In this document: positions 45,929 through 53,973 of the stretch, piece after piece
How positions within the stretch are numbered: the stretch's first letter is position 1
How the letters are laid out: every line of letters starts with the position of its first letter
Origin: Pedobacter zeaxanthinifaciens
GTDB lineage: Bacteria; Bacteroidota; Bacteroidia; Sphingobacteriales; Sphingobacteriaceae
Direction of reading: 5' to 3'
DNA: 64,000 nucleotides
NCBI RefSeq assembly: GCF_003313335.1
Contig: NZ_QMHP01000002.1
Span: 460,254-524,253, forward strand
The notes under the pieces: generated by a model
Seen by the model: only the letters and a program-made list of their open reading frames with translations
Databases searched by the model: none
Told to the model about the DNA's origin: nothing
Program-made: the position numbers and the translations under genes

Positions 45929-46321
45929 TTACTTGGTAGCCCCTGCTACAGTTTCTCCTTTAAGGTAAAGCACTTTAGTGCTGGTTCTAGCATTCGAAGT
46001 AACAGTAACCGCCATGTTGAATGGAAGCGGCGATCCAGATTTTTTTACTGTAACTTTTATGTAACCTTTTTCTCCTTTTTTAACAGGAGTTTGCGTGTAC
46101 TCCCCAACAGTACAACCACAAGTTGGCTCTACTTTAGAGATGATCAAAGGTGCATCTCCCTCGTTGGTGAAATTGAATGTATAGCTAACGGCCTGGTCTA
46201 ATTTTATTTTGCCAAAGTCGTGAGTTTCAGTATCAAACTTAAATTCTGCAGGTTTCGTTTGAGCGTTAGCAGTAAGGCCTAAACCAACTACGGTAACTAG
46301 TAAAATAAGTAGCTTTTTCAT
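45929..46321 (-). CDS. DUF1573 domain exported protein
   Basis: A 130-residue secreted protein. The start at 46321 (MKKLLILLVTVVGLGLTANAQ) gives a proper signal peptide; the longer in-frame ATG at 46351 adds ten residues before it. The mature part is a single DUF1573 Ig-like domain (FKFDTETHDFGKI ... FTNEGDAPLIISKVEPTCGC), which also carries the conserved CGC. It is probably periplasmic or on the surface. Function unknown. Confidence 0.92.
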   Translation of the reverse strand: MKKLLILLVTVVGLGLTANAQTKPAEFKFDTETHDFGKIKLDQAVSYTFNFTNEGDAPLIISKVEPTCGCTVGEYTQTPVKKGEKGYIKVTVKKSGSPLPFNMAVTVTSNARTSTKVLYLKGETVAGATK

Positions 46322-46432
46322 TGCTGTTAATTTGAGTTTAGTGTAGTACAAATGTACTGTTTTATAAGTTAAAACAAAAAGTATTCCAAATATTATTTGC
46401 CCATATCGTTAATGCTGAATAAGAAAGAATCG

Positions 46433-46440
46433 TATCTTTG
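46433..46440 (+). promoter_or_regulatory. -7 promoter element of the E1 dehydrogenase gene
   Basis: TATCTTTG fits TAnnTTTG and lies 23 bases before the start codon. No well-spaced -33 TTTG was seen. Confidence 0.4.
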
Positions 46441-46463
46441 GCACTTGACCAATTTTATAGCTT

Positions 46464-48887
46464 ATGATATCATCAGGGAAAATTATCGCCAATGAAATTG
46501 ATGCTTCAGAACTCACTTTTGAGGATTTTAAAGCTATCGTCATCAACGATTATAGGATTGCTTTTGAAAGTCGTCAAGCTAGCTTGTTAGGCCGTAAAGA
46601 AGTGCTTACTGGTAAAGCAAAATTCGGTATTTTTGGTGATGGTAAAGAGGTTCCGCAATTGGCAATGGCCAAGGTGTTTAAAAAAGGAGACTGGCGTGCC
46701 GGATATTACCGAGATCAAACTTTCGCTTTCGCAACTGGCATATCAACTGTAAAAGAATTTTTTGCGCAACTTTATGCCAATCCTGATGTAGAAGCTGATC
46801 CTGCTTCTGCTGGTCGCCAAATGAACAGCCACTTTTCTACAAGGCTATTAAATGAAGATGGTACATGGCGCAACCAAACCAACGTTAAAAATACCTCATC
46901 GGATATTTCGACAACAGGTGGTCAAATGGCCCGATTGTTAGGCTTGGCTTACGCTTCTAAATTATATAAAGAAAATAAGGAACTTGACTACCTTAAACAT
47001 TTTTCGGTAAATGGCGATGAGGTAGCTTTTGGTACTATAGGTAATGCTTCAACCTCTGAAGGGGTATTTTTTGAGGCCTTCAACGCCGCTGGTGTGTTGC
47101 AGGTACCTATGGCTATTTCAGTTTGGGACGATGGTTACGGAATTTCGGTTCCTGCCAAATATCAAACCACCAAGGAAGATATTTCTGAGGTGCTTAAAGG
47201 TTTCCAACGTGGTGAAGGTACCAATGGCTATGAGATTTTTAAAGTTAGAGGTTGGGATTATCCAGGCTTGTGCGAAACCTACCTAAAAGCAATAGAAATT
47301 TGTAGAACTGAGCATGTACCGGTATTGATTCACGTTACTGAGGTAACACAGCCGCAAGGCCACTCAACTTCTGGCTCGCATGAGCGCTACAAAAGCAAGG
47401 AGCGTTTGCAATGGGAAAAAGAACACGATTGCATCCTTAAAATGAGAGAATGGATGATCGAATCTGCAATTGCGACTGACGAGGAGATTACAGCGTTGGA
47501 AGAAGAGGCTAAAAAATTTGTTAAAGAAGTTCAAAAGGAAGCTTGGAATGAATTTTTAGATACCATAAAGCAAGAGCAGGCTGATGTGGTTCGCATGGTG
47601 AATAATTTGGCTAATGGAGATCATCAGCTAAGTAAAATTGCTGCACAATTAGCGTCAACCCATGATGCTTTACGACGTGAGGTCGTTTCATCTGCCCGCA
47701 AAGCGATAAGGCTAAGTGTTAGTAAGCCATCTGCTGCCCGTGAAGAATTGGTAAAATGGTACGAAAGTAAAACGAATTACTACAGAGAGTTATATAATTC
47801 GAAATTATTTACCGACGGTGTTGAAAGCCCGTTTAACGTAGCAAAGGTTCCGGCTGAGTATAGCGAAAACAGCAAAATGCTTGATGGAAGAGAACTGTTG
47901 AACGCTTGTTTTGATGCTAATTTTGCAAGAGATGCTCGTTTAGTTGCCTTTGGAGAAGATTTAGGTTATATCGGGGATGTGAACCAGGGCTTTGCTGGTT
48001 TACAGTTAAAGTATGGTGATTTGCGTGTAATTGACACTGGTATACGAGAAGCAACTATTATTGGACAGGGCATAGGTTTGGCCATGAGGGGTTTAAGGCC
48101 TATTGCGGAAATTCAATACTTAGATTATTTATTATATGCCATAACGGTAATCAGCGATGATTTGGCAACGGTTTCGTACCGTACCAAAGCAGGGCAAAAA
48201 GCGCCGCTAATTATTAGAAGTAGAGGACACCGCTTGGAAGGTATTTGGCACTCCGGCTCACCAATGGGAATGCTTTTAGGAAGTTTAAGAGGGATTCATA
48301 TTTGTGTGCCTCGTAACATGACTCAAGCTGCTGGTATGTACAACACTTTGTTCAGATCAGACGAGCCAGCTTTGGTAATTGAGTGTTTGAACGGTTATCG
48401 CTTAAAGGAGAAATTACCTGATAATGTTGGTGAATTTACGGTAGCGTTAGGACAGGCCGAAATCATTAAGCAGGGTAGAGACATCACGGTAGTAAGTTAT
48501 GGTTCTACATTGAGATTGGTAGAAGAAGCAGCCGAGGAATTGGAAACTTTAGGTATTGATATTGAGGTGATTGATATACAGACTTTGCTTCCTTTCGATT
48601 TGTCGCAGCTTTGCCGTCAATCTTTACAGAAAACGAATAAACTTTTAATTGTTGATGAAGATGTGCCAGGTGGTGCAAGTGCGTTCATCTTGCAGCAGGT
48701 ATTGGAAACTCAGCAAGGATATTATTTGTTGGATAGCAAGCCGCAAACTTTAACGGCGAAAGCGCACAGACCGCCTTATGGTTCTGATGGTGATTACTTT
48801 TCTAAACCATCTGTGGATGATATTGTAGAAGCTGCGTATGCGATGATGAATGAAACTAATCCTGATCGTTACCCGAAAATATATTGA
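46464..48887 (+). CDS. 2-oxoacid dehydrogenase E1, fused alpha and beta subunits
   Basis: An 807-residue thiamine-diphosphate enzyme in which the E1 alpha (~1-400) and beta (~460-807) chains are fused. The alpha half has the FAYxxG-like entrance, the RGDWRAGYYRDQTFAFATG block and the cofactor region NGDEVAFGTIGNASTSEG. The beta half has GEDLGYIGDVNQGF, the EIQYLDYL active-site area and GSP.GMLLG. Sequence suggests the branched-chain 2-oxoacid type rather than pyruvate, but this is not certain. It is a single-gene unit followed by a strong terminator; E2 and E3 are not in the window. Confidence 0.92.
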   Translation: MISSGKIIANEIDASELTFEDFKAIVINDYRIAFESRQASLLGRKEVLTGKAKFGIFGDGKEVPQLAMAKVFKKGDWRAGYYRDQTFAFATGISTVKEFFAQLYANPDVEADPASAGRQMNSHFSTRLLNEDGTWRNQTNVKNTSSDISTTGGQMARLLGLAYASKLYKENKELDYLKHFSVNGDEVAFGTIGNASTSEGVFFEAFNAAGVLQVPMAISVWDDGYGISVPAKYQTTKEDISEVLKGFQRGEGTNGYEIFKVRGWDYPGLCETYLKAIEICRTEHVPVLIHVTEVTQPQGHSTSGSHERYKSKERLQWEKEHDCILKMREWMIESAIATDEEITALEEEAKKFVKEVQKEAWNEFLDTIKQEQADVVRMVNNLANGDHQLSKIAAQLASTHDALRREVVSSARKAIRLSVSKPSAAREELVKWYESKTNYYRELYNSKLFTDGVESPFNVAKVPAEYSENSKMLDGRELLNACFDANFARDARLVAFGEDLGYIGDVNQGFAGLQLKYGDLRVIDTGIREATIIGQGIGLAMRGLRPIAEIQYLDYLLYAITVISDDLATVSYRTKAGQKAPLIIRSRGHRLEGIWHSGSPMGMLLGSLRGIHICVPRNMTQAAGMYNTLFRSDEPALVIECLNGYRLKEKLPDNVGEFTVALGQAEIIKQGRDITVVSYGSTLRLVEEAAEELETLGIDIEVIDIQTLLPFDLSQLCRQSLQKTNKLLIVDEDVPGGASAFILQQVLETQQGYYLLDSKPQTLTAKAHRPPYGSDGDYFSKPSVDDIVEAAYAMMNETNPDRYPKIY

Positions 48888-48910
48888 TAAACGATACAGG
48901 TCATAAAAAG

Positions 48911-48942
48911 AATGGGCGATAGAATTTATCGCCCATTTTTAT
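48911..48942. terminator. bidirectional terminator between E1 and aroC
   Basis: AATGGGCGATA (48911-48921) pairs with TATCGCCCATT (48927-48937) around GAATT, with A-rich and T-rich flanks. It can end both convergent transcripts. Confidence 0.85.
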
Positions 48943-48962
48943 TTTACTATGATATTGATCAA

Positions 48963-50063
48963 TTAAAGCTTACTGGTTTTATTGCGTAGTAGATGATCTG
49001 CTAGTACCAAAGCTGCCATTGCTTCCACAATTACTACTGCTCTTGGTACAACACATGGGTCATGTCGGCCTTTCCCTTTAATTTCAGCAGCTTCACCGGC
49101 GGCGTTAATTGTTTGTTGATTGTGCATAATGGTTGCTACAGGTTTAAAGCCTACCTTAAAAGTAATATCCATTCCGTTGGAGATGCCTCCTAAAATACCT
49201 CCCGCGTGGTTAGTAATGGTTAAAAAGCCATTTCCCTTTGCGGCAGGGTTTGGAATAGGGCTATCGTTATGTTCTGATCCTCTTAATTCGGTACCATCAA
49301 AACCAGAACCGTATTCGAAACCATGTACAGCGTTGATGCTTAACATCGCTTTGCCCAAATCGGCATGTAGTTTATCAAAAACAGGTTCGCCTAAACCAGC
49401 GGGACAGCCTTTTACAATACAAGCAATTTTGCCGCCTACGGTGTCGCCATCTTTGCGGATGCTATCGATAAACTCAATCATTTCATTGGCAGTTGCAGGA
49501 TCTGCACAACGTACAATATTCGCTTCTCTAAGTTCAAGCAGTGAAGCAATGTCATTGCTTTCTAAGTTAGGTGCATTAATTTTGCCAACTGCAGTAACAT
49601 GGGCGAAAATATCGATACCATGATGCTTTAACAACAGTTTTGCTATAGCTCCTGCCGCTACTCTAGCTGCGGTTTCTCTAGCCGACGAACGGCCACCACC
49701 ACGGTGATCACGAATGCCATATTTAGCGTCATAAACATAATCCGCATGGCTGGGGCGGTAAACATCCACATTGTGCCCATAATCTTTGCTGCGCTGATCT
49801 TCATTAGGTATGAGCATTGCAATGGGCGTACCTGTACTTTTTCCTTCAAATGTTCCTGACAGGATTTGTACAACATCACTTTCCTTACGTTGTGTGGTAA
49901 TTTTTGATTGACCCGGCTTTCTCTTATCCAGTTCTGCTTGTATGAAATCTAAATCTATCGTTAAACCTGCTGGACAACCATCTAAAATTACACCAATTGC
50001 TGTACCGTGAGATTCACCAAAAGTAGTAATGCGAAAAAGTTGTCCGAATGAGTTGCCTGCCAT
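48963..50063 (-). CDS. aroC: chorismate synthase
   Basis: A 366-residue FMN-dependent enzyme that makes chorismate from EPSP, the last common step to aromatic amino acids. Signatures are the opening [30 protein letters not shown] and the C-terminal [27 protein letters not shown]. It is the last gene of the minus-strand aromatic group, 149 bases downstream of aroA. Confidence 0.97.
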   Translation of the reverse strand: MAGNSFGQLFRITTFGESHGTAIGVILDGCPAGLTIDLDFIQAELDKRKPGQSKITTQRKESDVVQILSGTFEGKSTGTPIAMLIPNEDQRSKDYGHNVDVYRPSHADYVYDAKYGIRDHRGGGRSSARETAARVAAGAIAKLLLKHHGIDIFAHVTAVGKINAPNLESNDIASLLELREANIVRCADPATANEMIEFIDSIRKDGDTVGGKIACIVKGCPAGLGEPVFDKLHADLGKAMLSINAVHGFEYGSGFDGTELRGSEHNDSPIPNPAAKGNGFLTITNHAGGILGGISNGMDITFKVGFKPVATIMHNQQTINAAGEAAEIKGKGRHDPCVVPRAVVIVEAMAALVLADHLLRNKTSKL

Positions 50064-50188
50064 TTTTTATAGTATTGAGTATTAATTATTGAGTATTGAG
50101 ATACCCTTGTACAATATAGGTGCTTTATTGTTTAATTGTTGTAAGGTTGAAAAGTTGTAATGTTGCTCAAATCTTTCCTAGTTAATTT

Positions 50189-50230
50189 CTTTCCCTTTTT
50201 GGGGAAAGATGCCTACAAGGCAGAGAGGGG
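50189..50230. repeat. diverged hairpin repeat overlapping the end of aroA
   Basis: CTTTCCC (50189-50195) pairs with GGGAAAG (50202-50208), and TGCC-TACAA-GGCA (50210-50222) forms a second stem, followed by GAGAGGGG. The order of the two stems matches the repeats at 18971-19735 read on the other strand. The aroA stop lies inside it. Confidence 0.7.
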
Positions 50231-51487
50231 CTCTACTTCAAATCCCACTTTCTTCAAGTCTTCCCAAAAATAAGGATAAGATTTTTCAACTACATTATAG
50301 TCTTCAATTTCCAATTCTTCAATTAATAAAGCCAAAGGAGCAAAAGCCATAGCCATACGGTGATCTTCGTACGTTGCAATGCTTACTTTTTTAGGGAAAT
50401 GAAGACCCGAACAATCCACGGTATACACCAAATTGTCTTCGGTTAGTTTTACGCCAATTTTTGCCAACTCGTTTTGCAATGCTGCAACACGGTCGGTTTC
50501 TTTTATTTTTAAGGTCTCCAGACCGGTAAATTTCATGTTAATGCCCAAGGCGGCCGCAATTACTACTATTGTTTGCGCCAAATCAGGGCAGGTTTTTAAA
50601 TCCAAAACTTGCTGGATATCACCTAATTCTTTATCCTTTGTAAATGAAATGCCATTAGCCGTTTTGCTGGTGCTAACACCAAAAACTTCCATAATTTGTT
50701 GGATTTGGCTGTCTCCTTGTAAGCTTTTATCTCGCAGATTCGGAAGGCTAATGGTCGCATTTTTGGCCAAAGCTACGATGCTGTACCAATAGGAAGCAGC
50801 ACTCCAATCAGGTTCTACAATTAACGTAGAGGGTTTAAAATCTTGATGCGGGATGCTGATCAAGTTTTCACGCCATTGATGGCTTATGCCACATTCGCTA
50901 AGCATTGCCAAAGTCATCTCCACATAAGGTTTAGAGGTTAATTCTCCAACAATTTCCAAAGTTAAACCCTGCGGTAGCGTGGGTGCAAGCATTAGCAAAG
51001 CGGAAATATACTGACTGCTTACATCGCCTTTAATTTTAACGCTAGCGTTTGCTTGATTTAACGGTCCGCTAATGTTTAAAGGCGGAAAGCCTTCTTTTTC
51101 AGTATAATTGATGTTAGCGCCAATTTCTTTCAACGCCTCGGTTAAAATCCCGATGGGACGTTGCTTCATGCGTTCGGTTCCTGTTAAAAGGAAGTTCCCA
51201 TTTTTAGCTGATAAGTATGCCGATAGGAACCTCATGGCAGTACCAGCAGGGCCAACATCTACCGTTTTTAAACTGTTGCTGTCGGTATCAGTAGTATCCA
51301 AATCAGAAAGAATTGCATTGAGCGTTACCGTGTCGGCTGCATTTGATAAATTTTCTACATTTACCAAATTTTTGCTCAACGACTTAATAATCAGTGCTCT
51401 GTTGCATTCGCTTTTTGAGCCTGTTAATTGTATTTCCGCTTGTATGTTTTGTGTTCCTTTAAAAGAAACTAGTGCATTTTTATGCAT
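50213..51487 (-). CDS. aroA: 3-phosphoshikimate 1-carboxyvinyltransferase (EPSP synthase)
   Basis: A 424-residue enzyme that joins shikimate 3-phosphate and PEP. Motifs include LTGSKSECNRALI, VGPAGTAMRFLSAY, RMKQRPIG, GDVSSQYISALLML and EDHRMAMAFAPLAL, with KETDRVAAL before it. It is the target family of glyphosate. The last few codons (PLSAL, stop) lie inside a dispersed hairpin repeat, so the C-terminus has probably been reshaped by that repeat. The upstream gap to the DAHP synthase gene holds another repeat pair. Confidence 0.96.
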   Translation of the reverse strand: MHKNALVSFKGTQNIQAEIQLTGSKSECNRALIIKSLSKNLVNVENLSNAADTVTLNAILSDLDTTDTDSNSLKTVDVGPAGTAMRFLSAYLSAKNGNFLLTGTERMKQRPIGILTEALKEIGANINYTEKEGFPPLNISGPLNQANASVKIKGDVSSQYISALLMLAPTLPQGLTLEIVGELTSKPYVEMTLAMLSECGISHQWRENLISIPHQDFKPSTLIVEPDWSAASYWYSIVALAKNATISLPNLRDKSLQGDSQIQQIMEVFGVSTSKTANGISFTKDKELGDIQQVLDLKTCPDLAQTIVVIAAALGINMKFTGLETLKIKETDRVAALQNELAKIGVKLTEDNLVYTVDCSGLHFPKKVSIATYEDHRMAMAFAPLALLIEELEIEDYNVVEKSYPYFWEDLKKVGFEVEPLSAL

Positions 51488-51523
51488 AGGTTTGGTTCGG
51501 TTGGTGTTTAAGGTATTCTGCTT

Positions 51524-51597
51524 AGAGATTGCTCCGTGCCTCGTAATGATGCTATTTTTATCATCGTTGCGAGGAGGAATAACGAAGCAATCTCCTT
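51524..51597. repeat. inverted pair of dispersed repeats upstream of aroA
   Basis: AGATTGCTCCGTGCCTCGTA (51525 onward) and GTTGCGAGGAGGAATAACGA with AAGCAATCTC (to 51594) are inverted copies of the family also found at 15541, 16333, 17137 and 17188. A long hairpin can form. Confidence 0.65.
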
Positions 51598-51631
51598 GAC
51601 AGATTTATCCTAAAAAATGAGTAACTGCTAA

Positions 51632-52774
51632 TTAAGCTTTTACTTCAGTATGTTGTTCAGCGGCAATGCCCTCTTGTGTTACCTTGCCATCATTTAAAAT
51701 TTCAGTTTGCTTGCGGATAGATTCACCGTGTACTAATTCCAAGAATTTTTCAGTAAAGTGCTCATCTAACTTCAACGCTTTGGCGAAAGCTGTTCCTTTT
51801 TTAAGGATTTCATCCCAACGGTTAACTTGCAATACAGTAACTTGGTTATCGCGTTTGTATTCGCCAATTTTCTCCACGATAGACATACGCTCGCCTAGTT
51901 TTTGCAATAGTAAATCGTCAATTTTATCAATTTGCTTACGTAGTTCAGCTAATTTGTCAACAAAAGCTTCGTTTTTTGACTCTGGTTCGCGTACAGTTAA
52001 ACGATCCATCAACTCACTCACAGCTGCAGGAGTTAATTGTTGTTTAGCATCAGTCCAAGCAACCGAAGGATCCAAGTGCGACTCAATCATCAAGCCCTGC
52101 ATATCCAAATCTAATGCTTTTTGAGAGATGTAAGGGATTAACTCACGATTGCCGCAAATGTGGCTAGGGTCGTTAATAATTGGCAATTCAGGGCAAAGCG
52201 TTTTCAACTGAATAGCCATTTCCCACATTGGTTCGTTGCGGAAAGATGATTTTTCGAAAGAAGAGAAACCACGGTGAATAGCACCAATTTTGGTGATGCC
52301 AGCTTTATTGATACGCTCTATAGCGCCAATCCATAGCTGCAAATCTGGGTTAACAGGGTTTTTAATTAACACAGGAACATCGTGTCCTTGCAAAGCATCG
52401 GCAATTTCTTGAACTGTAAACGGGTTCACTGTAGAACGTGCGCCAATCCAAAGGATATCCACACCAGCAGCTAAAGCTTCTTCTACGTGTTTTGCGTTAG
52501 CAACTTCAACAGCGGTAGGTAGTCCAGTTTCTGCTTTAGCACGTTTTAACCATTCTAATCCAATGCTGCCAATACCTTCAAATTCTCCCGGACGGGTACG
52601 TGGTTTCCAAATTCCAGCTCTTAATACGCTTACTTTTCCGGTTGCGGCAAGTAAATGTGCGGTTGTAAGTAATTGGTCTTCAGTTTCTGCACTACAAGGG
52701 CCTGAAATTAATAAAGGTTGGTTGTTTGCCGTTAGCCAATTTTCTAAAGGCTCGATGTTCAAATTTAGTTTCAT
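51632..52774 (-). CDS. bifunctional 3-deoxy-7-phosphoheptulonate synthase / chorismate mutase
   Basis: A 380-residue fusion. Residues ~1-265 are a DAHP synthase of the KDO8P-synthase-like type (ISGPCSAETEDQ, LRAGIWKPRTRPG, IGARSTVNPF, NDPSHICGNRELI). Residues ~275-360 are a type II chorismate mutase (LAELRKQIDKIDDLLLQKLGERM). It therefore catalyses the first step to chorismate and the branch step to prephenate, and chorismate mutase may give feedback control over the synthase. It lies between pheA (upstream, across a 7-bp repeat) and aroA. Confidence 0.95.
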   Translation of the reverse strand: MKLNLNIEPLENWLTANNQPLLISGPCSAETEDQLLTTAHLLAATGKVSVLRAGIWKPRTRPGEFEGIGSIGLEWLKRAKAETGLPTAVEVANAKHVEEALAAGVDILWIGARSTVNPFTVQEIADALQGHDVPVLIKNPVNPDLQLWIGAIERINKAGITKIGAIHRGFSSFEKSSFRNEPMWEMAIQLKTLCPELPIINDPSHICGNRELIPYISQKALDLDMQGLMIESHLDPSVAWTDAKQQLTPAAVSELMDRLTVREPESKNEAFVDKLAELRKQIDKIDDLLLQKLGERMSIVEKIGEYKRDNQVTVLQVNRWDEILKKGTAFAKALKLDEHFTEKFLELVHGESIRKQTEILNDGKVTQEGIAAEQHTEVKA

Positions 52775-52793
52775 TTTTTAGGATATTATTTTA

Positions 52794-52842
52794 TTTACGA
52801 TTTACGATTTACGATTTACGATTTACGATTTACGATTTACGA
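52794..52842. repeat. seven tandem copies of TTTACGA
   Basis: Seven perfect heptamers lie between pheA and the DAHP synthase gene. The array is short enough to vary in copy number by slippage. Confidence 0.95.
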
Positions 52843-52885
52843 TTTTTGTTTTACTGATACCTAGCTCCTGATACCTGGTCGCTAT

Positions 52886-53719
52886 TTACACCTTGTCATT
52901 CTTAATGTATTCGCCCATGATGTTAAAGTTTACCGTGTATTTCAGCACTTTTCTGATGGCGGCATCATAGTTTTCAATGTTTTTCCATTCAATATCTACA
53001 TAGAAATAGTACTCATTTCTGCGGCCAAGGACCGGCATCGATTGGATTTTTGTTAGGTTAACATTTAGTTCTGCAAATATTTGCAATACCTGTGCTAATG
53101 CGCCTACGTGGTGACCTACTTGAAAGCAGATGGATGCTTTGTTGATTCCTTTTTCCACTTCTGCCTTATCTTTTCTAAGAATTAAAAAACGGGTGAAGTT
53201 CTTTTTGTTGGATTCAATTCTTCTCTCAATGATATCTAAGCCATAAGTTTCGGCGGCTAATGCATTGGCAATGGCAACGGTATCTTTTAGTTGTCCATCC
53301 CTGATTTTTTTAGCACAAGCCGCAGTGTCATTCCCCTCAATAACTTGTATCTGAGGGAACTCCTCAAAGAAATCAACACACTGCCTAATGGCAATAGGAT
53401 GGGAGGTTGCTATTTTAATGTCTTCGAACTTAACACCCGGTAGCGCCAACAAATGCAACTGGATAGGAAGGTAAACTTCGCCAACTACTGCAAAATTGTA
53501 TTCACGTATCAAGGTGTAGTTGGGTAACAAGCTGCCAGCGATAGAGTTTTCAATGGCCATTACCACATAATCCGCTTTGTCATCGTCTAAAACATCACAT
53601 GTTTGTTTAAATGAATTGCATTCTACCGTTTCGATATCTCTACCAAAAAATTTGTAAGCTGCCTCTTCATGGAATGATGCCTTGATGCCTTGTATAGCTA
53701 CCCTTGTTTTTGTCTTCAT
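52886..53719 (-). CDS. pheA: prephenate dehydratase
   Basis: A 277-residue enzyme that converts prephenate to phenylpyruvate. The catalytic domain shows VAIQGIKASFHEEAAYKFFG, AIENSIAGSLLPNYTLI and NFTRFLIL (the TRF motif). A C-terminal ACT domain (ASICFQVGHHVGALAQVLQIF) suggests Phe feedback, although its ESRP-like motif is altered (KIQSMPVLGRR). The ATG at 53719 is preferred: the in-frame ATG at 53734 lies inside the attenuator terminator. It is the first gene after the leader peptide, so it is probably controlled by attenuation as well as by feedback. Confidence 0.95.
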   Translation of the reverse strand: MKTKTRVAIQGIKASFHEEAAYKFFGRDIETVECNSFKQTCDVLDDDKADYVVMAIENSIAGSLLPNYTLIREYNFAVVGEVYLPIQLHLLALPGVKFEDIKIATSHPIAIRQCVDFFEEFPQIQVIEGNDTAACAKKIRDGQLKDTVAIANALAAETYGLDIIERRIESNKKNFTRFLILRKDKAEVEKGINKASICFQVGHHVGALAQVLQIFAELNVNLTKIQSMPVLGRRNEYYFYVDIEWKNIENYDAAIRKVLKYTVNFNIMGEYIKNDKV

Positions 53720-53730
53720 AATCATGTTAA

Positions 53731-53770
53731 ACAAAAAAGGTCCTGACTTTTTAGCCAGGACCTTTTTTGT
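53731..53770 (-). terminator. attenuator terminator ahead of pheA
   Basis: On the minus strand a 17-bp stem (one G-U pair) is formed by ACAAAAAAGGTCCTGGC and GTCAGGACCTTTTTTGT around TAAAAA, with a U-tract in its 3' arm. It ends 11 bases before the pheA start and is far stronger than needed for a chance hairpin. Confidence 0.9.
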
Positions 53771-53804
53771 ATGTGTTAAAATATGTTGTTATACTTTAAG
53801 CATA

Positions 53805-53867
53805 TTAGTCCTGGCTCTTACTGAAGTAGTAAAAGTAACCAAACCAATATGTAGTATTAAAATTCAT
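53805..53867 (-). CDS. pheL: phenylalanine leader peptide of the pheA attenuator
   Basis: A 20-codon frame on the minus strand, MNFNTTYWFGYFYYFSKSQD then TAA. Four residues are Phe, four Tyr and one Trp, eight of the nine in the nine codons from Tyr7 to Phe15. Its end contains region 2 of an attenuator: AGTAAGAG (53822-53815) pairs with CTTTTACT in the Tyr/Phe codons (53835-53828), and AGCCAGGAC (53816-53808) pairs with GTCCTGGCT in the terminator (53761-53753). Stalling at Phe or Tyr codons should therefore favour antitermination. The peptide and the pairings can be read directly; control in vivo is inferred. Confidence 0.85.
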   Translation of the reverse strand: MNFNTTYWFGYFYYFSKSQD

Positions 53868-53884
53868 TTCTTGCTTTATGGTGT

Positions 53885-53915
53885 CAAATGTACACCAACA
53901 AATTTAATTTGTCAA
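53885..53915 (-). promoter_or_regulatory. promoter of the pheA leader
   Basis: On the minus strand TTG (53915-53913) and TACATTTG (53892-53885) with a 20-base spacer match the Bacteroidota promoter pattern. Transcription should start just upstream of the Phe/Tyr-rich leader peptide. Confidence 0.65.
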
Positions 53916-53973
53916 TACCTAAATGAAAATAATTTTATTTTGTGGTTTTTGAACCAAATAACGAAATGGTATT

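Noticed and set aside
49120..49623. 167-residue frame antisense to aroC
   Set aside because: Shadow of a strongly conserved gene, with no promoter or family match.
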